A DNA stretch of 64,000 bases from JALHOP01 sp964484195 (lineage in GTDB: Bacteria; Myxococcota; XYA12-FULL-58-9; JALHOP01): assembly GCA_964484195.1 (NCBI GenBank), contig CAZAER010000002.1, positions 62,001 through 126,000 of the forward strand, written 5' to 3'. The notes beneath the pieces are model-generated. The model saw only the letters and a list, made by a program, of their open reading frames with translations. It made no database searches and was not told the DNA's origin. Positions 13,337 to 22,600 of the stretch are shown one piece after another. How positions within the stretch are numbered: the first letter of the stretch is position 1; each line of letters begins with the position of its first letter. The position numbers were made by a program, and so were the translations under genes.

Positions 13337-13804
13337 TTGTCTGGAATCATCAGTAGCTGCAGTCCTGGCTGGGTTGGCAAGATCCTCGGCGGATACGATA
13401 GCAAAGCGATTGATCGCGGGCTCCACGATATGGGGTTTGGCGACATCATGCGTGGCCGCTTCCTCCACGGCATGTACTTGCATGCGTTGCCCGGCTCGAT
13501 CGGCAACGAGCGCTATGACGAAGCGACGATTCGCAAGACAGTGGCGCCGATGATCACGCAAGCAGCGGAAGACCAGCTCATCACTGGTCTACGGACGCGC
13601 CAAGACGCCCTTGGAGAGCTCCTTGTCACGCTCCCCTTCGCGGCTGTGCTCGGTCTGGTCACCGACTCCAATCTGGCTCTTGCTGGCGCTGCCGTTTGCC
13701 TCGTCAACACGAGCCTCGTCGCCCGGGATTTGCTCGCCAACGGGCTTCCCATCAGCTTGCGCCGTTTTCCAACCCTGCAACGCATCGCTGATGAGGTAGC
13801 CTAA
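13337..13804 (+). CDS. Unknown protein, first of a tandem paralogous pair
   Basis: 155 residues from a TTG at 13337 with AAGGTGG upstream; not a recognised family. No Sec signal. A polar N-terminal half (GGYDSKAIDRGLHDMGFGD ... NERYDEATIRKTVAPM) is followed by a hydrophobic C-terminal segment (ELLVTLPFAAVLGLVTDS, LALAGAAVCLVNTSLVARD) that could be one or two membrane helices. The stop (TAA) touches the ATG of the next gene, so they form an operon. The next protein has matching landmarks in the same order: GGY, then xER-H/Y-DE, then L..RQ, then a hydrophobic tail. The pair therefore looks like a diverged tandem duplication. An ATG at 13430 is a shorter alternative start. Confidence 0.62.
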   Translation: MSGIISSCSPGWVGKILGGYDSKAIDRGLHDMGFGDIMRGRFLHGMYLHALPGSIGNERYDEATIRKTVAPMITQAAEDQLITGLRTRQDALGELLVTLPFAAVLGLVTDSNLALAGAAVCLVNTSLVARDLLANGLPISLRRFPTLQRIADEVA

Positions 13805-14167
13805 ATGAAGCTCACCACTGACATGGCAAGTCTCGCTCCGATGGTGCTCGGCGGTTACCGCCGTTCGGACATCGCGCGCGCCCTGACGGACGCCGAGGTT
13901 GCGCCCGGGGAACGCCACACCATCCTTGGCTTGCTCGAGTCCGCAGGCCCCGCCGTTCACGGTTGGCTCTCGGATCCCTTCGCCGACCGGCCGACGAGCG
14001 GCGAGCGCCACGATGAGACGCAGCTCCGACGCTTTAGTGCAGGTCGTATGACCGCCGAGCAAATGGATAACGTTCTGAAAAGCCTACAGTATCGCCAGAA
14101 CGTCGCGGTCTTCTTCGGCACCGGGGCACTGCTCATGGCCGCAGGTGCTCTCGCCGTATTCTTCTGA
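13805..14167 (+). CDS. Unknown small protein with C-terminal membrane segment, second of the pair
   Basis: 120 residues; not a recognised family. Landmarks shared with the upstream protein are LGGYRRSDIARALTD near residue 16, GERHDETQLRR near 67, LKSLQYRQN near 92, and then a C-terminal hydrophobic helix (VFFGTGALLMAAGALAVFF). The tail-anchored layout and lack of a Sec signal suggest a membrane protein facing the cytoplasm or one exported by another route. It starts directly after the upstream stop, with no room for an independent promoter. A GC/AT hairpin follows about 25 bases after its stop. Confidence 0.65.
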   Translation: MKLTTDMASLAPMVLGGYRRSDIARALTDAEVAPGERHTILGLLESAGPAVHGWLSDPFADRPTSGERHDETQLRRFSAGRMTAEQMDNVLKSLQYRQNVAVFFGTGALLMAAGALAVFF

Positions 14168-14191
14168 CCGACATCTAGTCACTGTCCAAAT

Positions 14192-14215
14192 TCGATTTTT
14201 GGCCTAGCCAAAATC
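14192..14215. terminator. Hairpin after the small-gene pair
   Basis: CGATTTTTGGC and GCCAAAATCG pair around a 3-base loop with one bulged T. It lies about 25 bases after the stop at 14167 and 80 bases before the next gene. No T-run follows, so it is only a weak candidate for intrinsic termination. Confidence 0.35.
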
Positions 14216-14294
14216 GCGCCGACCCGGTTACGTTCCCATTAGCTGCGCCGCGACGGGCTGGGTCGCGTGCTTCAGCGATGTGGAGCGCTGCTCA

Positions 14295-14915
14295 ATGGCA
14301 ATCACCGGACCGACGGGGATTCAACCAAACGTTCGCATCACGGGTGAGACGCCCACCACCCCACAAGGTGCAGAGCACGTAGCGCCGGCCCGAGCCGACG
14401 CGACCCCATCGATGGCCACCGCGCAGATGCAGCGCGCGGTCGATCCCGGTGCTAGCTCACAGCTCCAGCTGCCGCCGACGCCGATGTCGCGCGAAGGCTC
14501 CGGCTCACGCGAGGCTGCACCCGACGGCGATTTCCGCGCCGCCATGGCTCCGCTCGCGAAGCTCCTCAACAACCCTGCGCTCAAGGCCGGCATGGCGGGG
14601 CCTGGGGGTGCTGCGTTCCTCGCCGGTATTCCCACGCTCGGAGCGATCGCCTCGGCGGCTTACGCCCTCTGGCACTTTGCGCGCTTCGTTGGGTTGCTTA
14701 TGGCGAAGGGCAAGCTCAAGTGGGCCGAGCTCGCCAAAGCCGGCGGGCACACAGCTGCGGCGTTTGCATCGGCGGCCGGCGCGCCTCTCGCGAGCACCGC
14801 CGCGTTCCTCGCGGACGCCATGACCACCGAAGACGAAGAGTGGGCCGAAGACGATGGTCAGCCGCGCAAGCAGCGCGAGCCGACGATCGCGCCGGTGCCC
14901 GAGCCAATGGCCTGA
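14295..14915 (+). CDS. Unknown signal-less protein with disordered N-terminus and hydrophobic centre
   Basis: 206 residues from the ATG at 14295, with GGAG nine bases upstream (a GTG at 14280 would add five residues). Not a recognised family. Residues 1-80 are Thr/Pro/Ala/Ser-rich and look disordered (MAITGPTGIQPNVRITGE...). Then come Gly/Ala-rich helices (NNPALKAGMAGPGGAAFLAG, TLGAIASAAYALWHFARFVG) and another Ala-rich segment near 160-185. The tail is acidic then Pro-rich. This layout parallels the protein at 5722. It is followed after 26 bases by the gene at 14942 on the same strand. Confidence 0.68.
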   Translation: MAITGPTGIQPNVRITGETPTTPQGAEHVAPARADATPSMATAQMQRAVDPGASSQLQLPPTPMSREGSGSREAAPDGDFRAAMAPLAKLLNNPALKAGMAGPGGAAFLAGIPTLGAIASAAYALWHFARFVGLLMAKGKLKWAELAKAGGHTAAAFASAAGAPLASTAAFLADAMTTEDEEWAEDDGQPRKQREPTIAPVPEPMA

Positions 14916-14941
14916 CAGGCCAACCGTGATAGGACGATCGG

Positions 14942-15445
14942 GTGAGCGACGCGAACCCATTCGCCACGTTGGGGCCGCCGCCGGCGGGTGACGATCCGCG
15001 GGCGCAGCTCGAGTACATGGTCACGGTGCTCGAGGCCTTCAAGCACACCAAAGAGCCGCGCATGAAGCCGTTGCGCACGAAGCTCTTCGCGGCGGTCGCC
15101 GCCATCAAAGAGAATCCCGCTGAAGCGGACAACGTGCAGTTCCAGAAACGCCTGCGCGTCATTCAGCTCGAAACATACGACCTCGTGATGGTCTTGGTGA
15201 ATCAGATCCGTGGCACGCTCCGCGTCCAGCTCAAGCGCGCCATGCCGGCGCCGCAAAAGCTCGACACCGAAAAGCTCCAGTCCGACCTCGGCGATTACGC
15301 ACTCGGCTTGCGCAAGCTCATCTCGGCGCTGAAATCGGGCGATGCGGCTAAACGGATCGAGGCGCAGACCTTGCTCGAGAAGGCCGGCCAGTCCCTCGAC
15401 GCGACCGTGCCCGCGGCCGAGGAAGAGGACGGCCTAAACCCGTAG
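14942..15445 (+). CDS. Unknown soluble helical protein
   Basis: 167 residues from a GTG. No signal peptide, membrane segment or recognised domain. After a Pro-rich start (FATLGPPPAGDDP) it is almost entirely amphipathic helix with many Lys, Leu, Glu and Arg residues (LEYMVTVLEAFKHTKEPRM, QFQKRLRVIQLETYDLVMV, LGLRKLISALKSGDAAKR), so a small helical bundle is likely. Its last 98 bases overlap, tail to tail, the convergent gene at 15348, which is unusually long for a convergent overlap. Confidence 0.68.
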   Translation: MSDANPFATLGPPPAGDDPRAQLEYMVTVLEAFKHTKEPRMKPLRTKLFAAVAAIKENPAEADNVQFQKRLRVIQLETYDLVMVLVNQIRGTLRVQLKRAMPAPQKLDTEKLQSDLGDYALGLRKLISALKSGDAAKRIEAQTLLEKAGQSLDATVPAAEEEDGLNP

Positions 15446-15884
15446 CGGTTTGCGCCAGCACTGCGAGAGTCGTGCCCCAGACGAGGTGCGCGGCGATCAT
15501 CAACGCTGTCCGCTTCCGCGGAGTATGTTTCGGGTGCGGGAGGATGCCCGCGCTCGGGAGCCAACCGAGATAGCTGCCCGCCCACACCGCCATGCCGTAC
15601 AGCGCACCCTCGACGTAGGGATGGACGTGCAACGCAGCGACCGGTGCATGCAGAGCGCCCGCGGCGGCGCCGTAGCCGAAGTGATTGACCCAAGTGAGCG
15701 CGCTCTTGTGACGGCGGACACGCAGCGGCGCGCCGAGGCGCCGCAAAAGACGCGAGGTGATGAGCCGCGGCGGCAGTGGATAACGTTGATGGCGTGGCAA
15801 GAAGCGGAACATCGCTTCCATCGCCGCGGTCATTGCGGCGGTGGCAACGACGCCCGCGCCCGCGTGAATGAGCAGACGACGCAT
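15348..15884 (-). CDS. DUF1440/YagU-like small inner-membrane protein
   Basis: 178 residues. The N-terminal hydrophobic segment (LIHAGAGVVATAAMTAAMEAM) and later segments (HFGYGAAAGALHAPVAAL, EGALYGMAVWAGSYLG, LMIAAHLVWGTTLAVLAQ) predict about four membrane helices, a layout seen in YagU/DUF1440 proteins; that match is by pattern only. The basic C-terminal tail (about residues 147-178) is encoded inside the 98-base antisense overlap with the gene at 14942. Its low-complexity Arg/Pro/Ser composition suggests the original stop was lost and the tail is read-through. Function unknown. Confidence 0.6.
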   Translation of the reverse strand: MRRLLIHAGAGVVATAAMTAAMEAMFRFLPRHQRYPLPPRLITSRLLRRLGAPLRVRRHKSALTWVNHFGYGAAAGALHAPVAALHVHPYVEGALYGMAVWAGSYLGWLPSAGILPHPKHTPRKRTALMIAAHLVWGTTLAVLAQTATGLGRPLPRPRARSRRGTGRPSRARSAPRSV

Positions 15885-16016
15885 GTCAGTTCTCCCACGA
15901 AGAAACTAAGACGTGCTTGGGCGCGCCGGTAGCTCCTGTCGCGATGTCAGGCGAGCGCGCGAGGTCGATTGCGCGGGGCGGCCCGAGAATCAAAGCCCAC
16001 GCGCAAGGAGTCTCCC

Positions 16017-16247
16017 GTGGCCGATTCCGCCGTCGACAAGGTGAACGTATCTCCGCCCGCCCCGGCCGCTGGTGCGCCCAGTGCGGCCCAACGGCCCGCC
16101 GCCGAGCGCGTCACCCGCCCGAGCGCTCCTGCCGCCCAGCGCGACATGATCGAAGCGCGCCGCCCGCGTCCCGACCCGTGCTGGCCGCCGCCATTTCATC
16201 CGGCGCTGCTCGGCATCGCGCAGATCCGGCCCATCTGCATCCGCTAG
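16017..16247 (+). CDS. Small Pro/Ala/Arg-rich protein, unknown
   Basis: 76 residues. The GTG at 16017 has a strong ribosome site, AAGGAG, six bases upstream, which is the main reason to believe this short gene. The product is Pro/Ala-rich and looks disordered (VNVSPPAPAAGAPSAAQRPA), then basic (DMIEARRPRPDP), ending in a short aromatic/hydrophobic stretch with two Cys (PCWPPPFHPALLGIAQIRPI). No Sec signal. Its N-terminal style matches the larger signal-less proteins here. Its stop shares the bases CTAG with the convergent nth stop. Confidence 0.55.
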   Translation: MADSAVDKVNVSPPAPAAGAPSAAQRPAAERVTRPSAPAAQRDMIEARRPRPDPCWPPPFHPALLGIAQIRPICIR

Positions 16248-16996
16248 CGCAGCTTGCGTTCTTTGGCTCGCGCGGCGCGGGTCGCCTTGGTCTCGACGAC
16301 GACCTTCTTCTTGGGCGCCTTGGCTGGCTTCTCTGCCGTCGGCACGTAGCCAATCTTCGGATTGAACGCCGACTTGCAGAGGGTGTTGATCGCGCAGACG
16401 TCGCATTGCGGCCGGCGCGCAAAGCAGACGCGCCTCCCGTGCAGGATGAGGAAGTGGCTGAAGTCCACCCAGTCGTCGTGGGGGATGAGCTTCATCAGAT
16501 CTTGCTCGATGTCTTTGACGTCATCGTGCTGCGTCAGGCCGATGAGCTGCGACAAGCGCTGCACGTGCGTATCGACGACCACGCCCTCAGCGAGCCCATA
16601 GGCGGCGCCGAGCACGACGTTCGCGGTCTTGCGAGCCGCGCCTGGGATTTTGATGAGCTCGGCGAGGGTCCGCGGCACTTCGCCGTCGTGATGCTCCACC
16701 AGGGCCTTCGCCATGCCGATGATCGACTTTGCCTTGTTGCGATAGAAGCCGGTGGTGCGGATGATCTCTTCGACGTCGGTTTGCTCCGCTTTAGCGAGCG
16801 CCTGCGCATCCGGGTATTTCGCGAAGAGCACGGGCGTCACCATGTTGACGCGGACGTCGGTGGTTTGCGCCGACATGATGGTGGCGGCGAGGAGCTCGAA
16901 GGGATTTTTGTGATCGAGCTCGGTCTTGGCGTCGGGGTAGAGGGCTCGGAGCTTGGCGATGAGCTCGGGGATGGCGCTCTTCTGCAGCAGTTTCAT
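16244..16996 (-). CDS. nth: Endonuclease III, DNA glycosylase/AP lyase
   Basis: 250 residues. It removes oxidised pyrimidines and cleaves the abasic strand in base excision repair. The helix-hairpin-helix is IKIPGAARKTANVVLG with catalytic Lys123 (E. coli Lys120), and the catalytic Asp is Asp142 in VVDTHVQRL (E. coli Asp138). The 4Fe-4S motif C-x6-C-x2-C-x5-C is exact at Cys191, 198, 201 and 207. A Lys/Arg-rich tail of about 35 residues follows the cluster. The ATG at 16996 was chosen because an upstream alternative adds a non-family extension. It begins 11 bases after the lipoprotein gene stop and is probably co-transcribed with it. Confidence 0.96.
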   Translation of the reverse strand: MKLLQKSAIPELIAKLRALYPDAKTELDHKNPFELLAATIMSAQTTDVRVNMVTPVLFAKYPDAQALAKAEQTDVEEIIRTTGFYRNKAKSIIGMAKALVEHHDGEVPRTLAELIKIPGAARKTANVVLGAAYGLAEGVVVDTHVQRLSQLIGLTQHDDVKDIEQDLMKLIPHDDWVDFSHFLILHGRRVCFARRPQCDVCAINTLCKSAFNPKIGYVPTAEKPAKAPKKKVVVETKATRAARAKERKLR

Positions 16997-17007
16997 GGAG
17001 TGTCTCT

Positions 17008-18270
17008 CTAATCGACGAAGAGCTCCCACTCCACACCATCGCCGCTCGGTATCAGGCCGCAGTGGAGCACTTCTTCGTCTGGTGGTCCGAGCTCGCTCGA
17101 CCAGATGGCCAAGTTGCCGCTCGCGGTGCCGTTGCCGCCGAACGTGAGGATGCCCGGCAAGCCCGTGGCGAAGACCTGCGTGAACCCTCCGGCGTCGTAG
17201 AAGCTCATCGCGGCGTTCGCGAAGTCGACCTCCGCGGTCGTGACGAAGTGCGCGCTCGTCATGATGGTGCCCGAGCGTTGCATGGAGAGCAGGCGATACC
17301 CGTCGACGTCGCTCTTGTAGACGCCGCCTTCGTTGCCGACGGAGAGCTCGTCACGCAGCTCCATGATGACTTGGTCGTCGTAGCTGGCGGCGCCGGTGGC
17401 GTCGCGGGTCACGATCACTTGCATGCTACCGTTGATGCGACCCTGGGAGAGTCCGGCTAGTCCGCTAAAGTGGATAGTCATGGTGCCGACGCCGAGCTCA
17501 TCGGGGAAGTCGTAGCCGAGGAGGATGCCGCCGCAGTTGGTCCAGGTGCGCGACAGCCGGTGCTCGCCGAGTGGTGTGGGGTCGGACTGCGCTACGACGA
17601 CGCCGTCTAGCGTCGTCTCGAGGTCACCGCAGCTCGTCGCGGGCTGCGGCCCGAGCTCGCTCCAGAAGGACTCGAGGGGTGCCGTCGGCCCTGCGGTCGA
17701 GAGTCTGACCAGCGCCAGCAAGAGGTTCCCGAACAGCTGGCCGACGTCGACATCGGCTTCGATGGGACCGCCGTCGGCGTTGAAGTCGTAGCCGACCTCA
17801 CCGACGGTGAGACACATGGGATCGCTCACGGCATTGCCGATGTCGTCGCTCACGGTGACGACGTAACAATCGCCGTGGTCGTCCTCGGTGAGATCGCCGA
17901 TCAGGAAGAAGGGCTCGGGGCCGTCGTTCACGACCTGAGGGTTGCCGACCTTGCGCCAGGTGTACGTGAGGTCATCGCCGCGTGCGACCACGAAGAGCAG
18001 GGCAGAGCCGTAGAAGCTTCCCCTGACGTTGCTGGTGACGCGCACGATGGCCGGGGTGTTGGGCGAGGTCTCGTCGGTGCACGTGCCGGAGCCACAGTCT
18101 TGATCGCTGGTCTGGGTGCTATCGCCATCGCCGTCGTTGTCACCGCGAGCGTCGCGGTCACCGTCGTTGCCGTCATCGCTCGGCGTGGTGAAGCCGCAGG
18201 CGCCAATCAGTCCGCAAAAGAGAACAGCAACGAACGATGATCCGGCGCGATGGCGCTGAGCTGAGATCAT
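17008..18270 (-). CDS. Putative lipoprotein with Asp-rich linker
   Basis: 420 residues from the ATG at 18270. A lipoprotein signal peptide (SFVAVLFCGLIGACGF) has lipobox IGAC. It is followed by an Asp/Gly-rich linker (GNDGDRDARGDNDGDGDS), a style common for surface lipoproteins in this bacterial group. The mature part starts with an Ig-like beta domain (AIVRVTSNVRGSFYGSAL, LTYTWRKVGNPQVVNDG, CYVVTVSDDIGNAVSDPM). A longer beta-rich region of no recognised family follows (about 200-420). The upstream reading to 18474 is Arg-rich and not credible. It sits in a minus-strand run with the coiled-coil gene before it and nth after it. Confidence 0.78.
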   Translation of the reverse strand: MISAQRHRAGSSFVAVLFCGLIGACGFTTPSDDGNDGDRDARGDNDGDGDSTQTSDQDCGSGTCTDETSPNTPAIVRVTSNVRGSFYGSALLFVVARGDDLTYTWRKVGNPQVVNDGPEPFFLIGDLTEDDHGDCYVVTVSDDIGNAVSDPMCLTVGEVGYDFNADGGPIEADVDVGQLFGNLLLALVRLSTAGPTAPLESFWSELGPQPATSCGDLETTLDGVVVAQSDPTPLGEHRLSRTWTNCGGILLGYDFPDELGVGTMTIHFSGLAGLSQGRINGSMQVIVTRDATGAASYDDQVIMELRDELSVGNEGGVYKSDVDGYRLLSMQRSGTIMTSAHFVTTAEVDFANAAMSFYDAGGFTQVFATGLPGILTFGGNGTASGNLAIWSSELGPPDEEVLHCGLIPSGDGVEWELFVD

Positions 18271-18322
18271 GACCGCGCAGATAATACGCGGCGCGCGAAC
18301 CGGCAACCGCGGGGCCTGCCGG

Positions 18323-19624
18323 CTAGTAGCCGCCGCCAGTGTAGGGCGGATTGTTCGCCGCCTCGAGGCCATCGAGGTAGCGCTGGATGCGCGCATTCGC
18401 ATCGTCGAGGGATGCCTGCGCCTTCGTGGCGGCTTCTTCGCCGTCACCCGCAGCTTTGTCCGCGATGGCGGCACTGCGTTGCGCTTTGGTGGCGGCGTCT
18501 TTCGCCTGCTGGGCAGCTTTCACGAGCGCGGTGACGAAGGGATTCGTTTTACCGAGCGCGGCAAACTGCGCTTCGAGCGCCTTGGCGGCTTCGAATGCCG
18601 CTGTCGCCTTGGCCGCGCCGGTCGTCGCGAGCTGCTGCGCTTCGGCGGCGTACTTGCGTCCATCTGCGGCGCCGGTGACCGCGGTGTCGCGAAACTTGGT
18701 GAGCTGCTCCATGTGGGGCTCGGCTGCTTCGGTGCCACCGGAGTCGAGAGCGTTCTGAACGAACGCGACTTTGCTGTTGGCGCCCTTCGCGGCGCTGGTG
18801 GCTGCTCTGCTCCCACCCGTAGACGCCGTGGCTGCCTTCTGCGCGTTGACGAGATCGGTCTGGGCGCCGGCGATGAGCTGCATGACCGCAGCGACCTCGG
18901 CTGGGTCGCTTCCGCCGGCGAGCGTCGTGCCGACGGCATTCGCTGCAGTCTGCGCCGCTGCTGCTGCCTTTCCCGCCGCCGTCGTGAGCCTCGCTGCTTG
19001 GTCGACGAGGGTTGTCGGCGATAGCAGAGCGGTGCGTGACAAGCCTTGGGCGGCGAGATCGTCGAGCACGCTGCGCGCGTTGGCCAAGGCGGCTTCAGCG
19101 CGGGCGGTCGCGGTACGGGCGTCGGATGCGGCGCGGTCGGCAAACGCTTGCTGCGCGCTCGCCATGCTCCAGGCCTCTTGTGCCTTGGCCATGGCCTGCT
19201 CGGCTTCGGCGCTGCGTCCCTTGGCGGCGTGACCCGCGGCCTTGCTGACCCACTCCTGGGCTTCTTTGATGTATGCGGCCGCCGTCTTGTTGGCGCGTTC
19301 GGCCGCGAGCTTCAGCGCGTTGGCGTCGTTGGCGGCGGTCTGAACGCCTGCCACGATGTCAGAGATCTCGGCGAAGAGCGCGGGGACGCCCGCGGTCGAA
19401 GAGCCACCGGCAGCGGGCTCCTGCGTGGAATCACTCGGCAAGATCTGCACCGGGCTCGCGCCTGGCCGCACCGTGCGCAGATCGCCGGTGACCGACGTGA
19501 TGCCACGCGGCGTGAGACCAGTGGAGTGTTGGACGAGCTGAGACGTGGCCCGCGTTGCTGGCGCTGGCTGCTCCGTGGCTGTTGGTGCACCCGCAATCCC
19601 CCGCCGTGTCCCCGTCGCATCCAT
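18323..19624 (-). CDS. Ala-rich coiled-coil protein with disordered N-terminus
   Basis: 433 residues from the ATG at 19624, with GAGGAG seven bases upstream. Residues 1-80 are Thr/Pro/Ala/Ser/Arg-rich and look disordered, with no Sec signal (MDATGTRRGIAGAPTATEQ...). The rest is almost continuous Ala-rich helix with heptad-like spacing (QTAANDANALKLAAERANK, AKGRSAEAEQAMAKAQEAW, AATKAQASLDDANARIQRYL), typical of long coiled coils. It ends in a Gly/Pro/Tyr tail (NNPPYTGGGY). A structural or filament-like role, or an exported effector or translocator, would fit; nothing identifies it. It is divergent from the sulfatase-like gene, 44 bases away. Confidence 0.72.
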   Translation of the reverse strand: MDATGTRRGIAGAPTATEQPAPATRATSQLVQHSTGLTPRGITSVTGDLRTVRPGASPVQILPSDSTQEPAAGGSSTAGVPALFAEISDIVAGVQTAANDANALKLAAERANKTAAAYIKEAQEWVSKAAGHAAKGRSAEAEQAMAKAQEAWSMASAQQAFADRAASDARTATARAEAALANARSVLDDLAAQGLSRTALLSPTTLVDQAARLTTAAGKAAAAAQTAANAVGTTLAGGSDPAEVAAVMQLIAGAQTDLVNAQKAATASTGGSRAATSAAKGANSKVAFVQNALDSGGTEAAEPHMEQLTKFRDTAVTGAADGRKYAAEAQQLATTGAAKATAAFEAAKALEAQFAALGKTNPFVTALVKAAQQAKDAATKAQRSAAIADKAAGDGEEAATKAQASLDDANARIQRYLDGLEAANNPPYTGGGY

Positions 19625-19668
19625 CAGCTCACTCCTCACTATGCGTAAACATAGCCGAAAACGGCATC

Positions 19669-22600
19669 ATGTGGTTGCAGGCCCGACCTGACCCGGTGTC
19701 GGTCTTGTCTGGAGTTGGGCCCTGCCCGAAGATGCTCGCCGTGACGCTCGGCACCGCGTTCCTTTGGACATTCGCTTGGGTCGTGATGTGGTCCGCTGTG
19801 GACCTCGGGATGAGCGGCTGGATTCTGGCGCACGAGCTTCCGCCGTCGGTCATGACGCGCAAGAACGACGGTGGACACAGCCGCTCGCTGACCATCTCGT
19901 TTCTGCTGCGGCTCGTCTGCTTCGCGTCCGCGCTCGCGTTGGTGCTTGCGAGCTTGCTGGTGCTCTTCGAGGTGCGCCGCGTCGGCGCGTTTCTCGCGCT
20001 GCTCACCGCTTACGTCTTCGTTTACAACGCGGTTCAGAATCCGCAGATCTTCGACGAGTACGCGGCGCTGCGAGAGGCGGTGCGATGGTGCGCGCGTCGG
20101 CTCGGGCCGGGCGTGGCGATGGCGCTTGGGCTTGCCGCGCTCGTCTGGCTCAACGCGGAGCTCGCGACCGCTCCATCTCCGAGCACGCTGCGCATCGGCG
20201 GTGCGGCGCTCATCGACGTCGCTCTCGTCTACTATCTCGTCGTCGTCCAAACATACGCTGTCCCGCGACGTCGTACGCCAAAGCGGACTGAGCCGCGTGA
20301 CGATCGGCTCAACCTGATTCTGATCGGCGTCGATTCACTTCGCCGCGACGTCACGGAGAGCTATCTCGCGCAGCACCCAAACGGCGTTCTCGCGAAGCTC
20401 CTCGCCGAGAGCACCTGGTTCGAGAACACGCTCGCGCCCATCGGCCGGACGTTTCCCGCGCTCGTGTCGATCTTCGCAGCGAAAAACCCGATCGAGCACG
20501 GCATCCGTGACGCGTTGTCGTCCGCCATCCTGAATGGCGACACGATCCTCGAAGAGTCACCGGCGTGGCGGCTGCGGCACGAGCACGGCTACCAGACCCA
20601 CGTTGCCATCGACGACTCCAAGTTTGCGTATTTCCACGGTGGCGAAACCTTCGACTCGAACCGAGCACCGAAGCCGGGCATCGGCACCCACCTTCTGCCC
20701 ATCTTGTTTCGCAACAAGATCTTCTTCGCGCTGCTCAACAATCGCGTGGGCTACGCGCTCTTCCCCGAGATCGAGAACAACGCGGCGTTCTTCTTCGCGT
20801 ACAAGCTCGGCTACTACACGGACGAGGCGCGCAACGATCTCTCGCGCCTCGCCGCCGGCACGAAGCCCTTCTTTGCGATGTTCCATTCCTGCGGGCTGCA
20901 CTGGCCTGGCAGCGCGGCCTATCCGTATTACCCGCGCGACGGGCACCCGCCGAAAGACAGCCTCGCGTTTGGATACCAGTCTGGGTGGATGCGGGTCGTC
21001 GATGCGGCCCTGCGCACCTCGGACAAAACACGCGTGCCGTACAATCGACGACTCTACGAGCTTGGTGCCGCGATGGTCATCGAGCGTTTCGTCGAGCCTT
21101 TGCTCGCGGACCTCGAAGCCTCTGGTCTGCTCGAGCGGTCGATGGTGGTCTTCTACTCCGATCATGCGGAGGCCCTGGGTACGAGCGCGCCGCTGCCGGT
21201 GCGCAAAGTGCCGTCGCACGGCACGAGCCTTCTCTGGGACGACGATTCCGTGGAGCAGACGGTGCTGGCGATTCGCCTGCCCAACGATCGCCGCGACAAG
21301 CTACCGGACGCACGACGCACCGACCCAGTCGGCACCATCGATATTTTGCCGACGTTCTTCGAGGTCTCGGGCTTCGCACGACGCACGGACGAAGGACGTT
21401 CACTCATCGAGCGCGGCGCCCCGCGACCCTACATCAGCGAGACTGCGTTGTGGTTGCGTGAAGCCTTCCGCGATCAGCTGGCGACGAAGGTCTGGAAGCC
21501 ATCGACGCTGTACCGGCTCGAGCCCAAGACCGGCGAGCTCTATCTCGCTCCGGAGTTCGCGCGTCAGCTCGTGAGCACGAAGCAACGCGCGATCTACCAG
21601 GATGGACATCGGCTCACGCTTTATCCGACGCTGTATGGCTATCGCGTGCGCGACGAACGCATGGTGGGCGCGACGGAGACGACACCCGATCGACGCGCGC
21701 TCCTCGAACAACTGCTCGTGCGTTTTAGCGGTGACGTCGAACAGGGTCTCTTACCGCGGTTCACGGACCTCGACGCGGCGGCTGGTTGTCTCGGCTGGAT
21801 CGATCTTGGAAGCTCGCCAGCATCGTCCATTCTCCGTCTGCACCGCTCGGTGGAGCTCGCGTATCGCTACCATCACATCGATCACGCGCTCGCTGGGCTT
21901 GCGACCGTGGCGTTCGACAAACAAGAAGAACGCCCTCTGCGGATCAGCGCGTTCGATCACTTGCTCCTCGTGCTCGAGCTCACTGGCCGCCGTGATGCGA
22001 GCCTCCACGCGGTGCTCAAGGAGTACGACTTGCCGCGGCTGGTCGAGTACATCGACCCTTGGGAGCGCGGACGCTTGTTGCGCATGCGCCGTCACTTCCT
22101 CAACGCCGTCGCGGGCACACCGGCCGCTCCGCCGGTGCGCGAGCAAGGCTCGGCCTCGACGGAGGGGCGTTTGCTCGAGTCCTATCGTCAGCTCGAAGAG
22201 CTGGTTTGGCGCGGCGAAGGAAAAACGGAGAACGCTCAGCGATTGCGCCATGGCGTGAAGAGCCACCGTCACTTCGCGCTCGTCGAGCTTGGTCTTTCGC
22301 TTCTCGACGCGGCCGAACGCTCGAGCTTCGACGTTACAGCTGCCGACCTCACCATCGATCATCTGCGTGGTCTCGCGCGGCTCACCGACTGGCATCGCGA
22401 CCGCGGTCTGGTCCACGAGCCGGGCGAGGCCGCGAGACGTGGCCTGCAGGTCGCACGCCATCACGGTCGCACCGACCTCATGCTCGAGCTTGCGCACGAC
22501 ATTCTCGAATGGCCGCTGATGCCACTCCGTATGACCCTTACGGAGCTTTTCCCGCTCCTCGACAGCATCGCCGATGAGCGTGGCGTCGCGACCAACGCGC

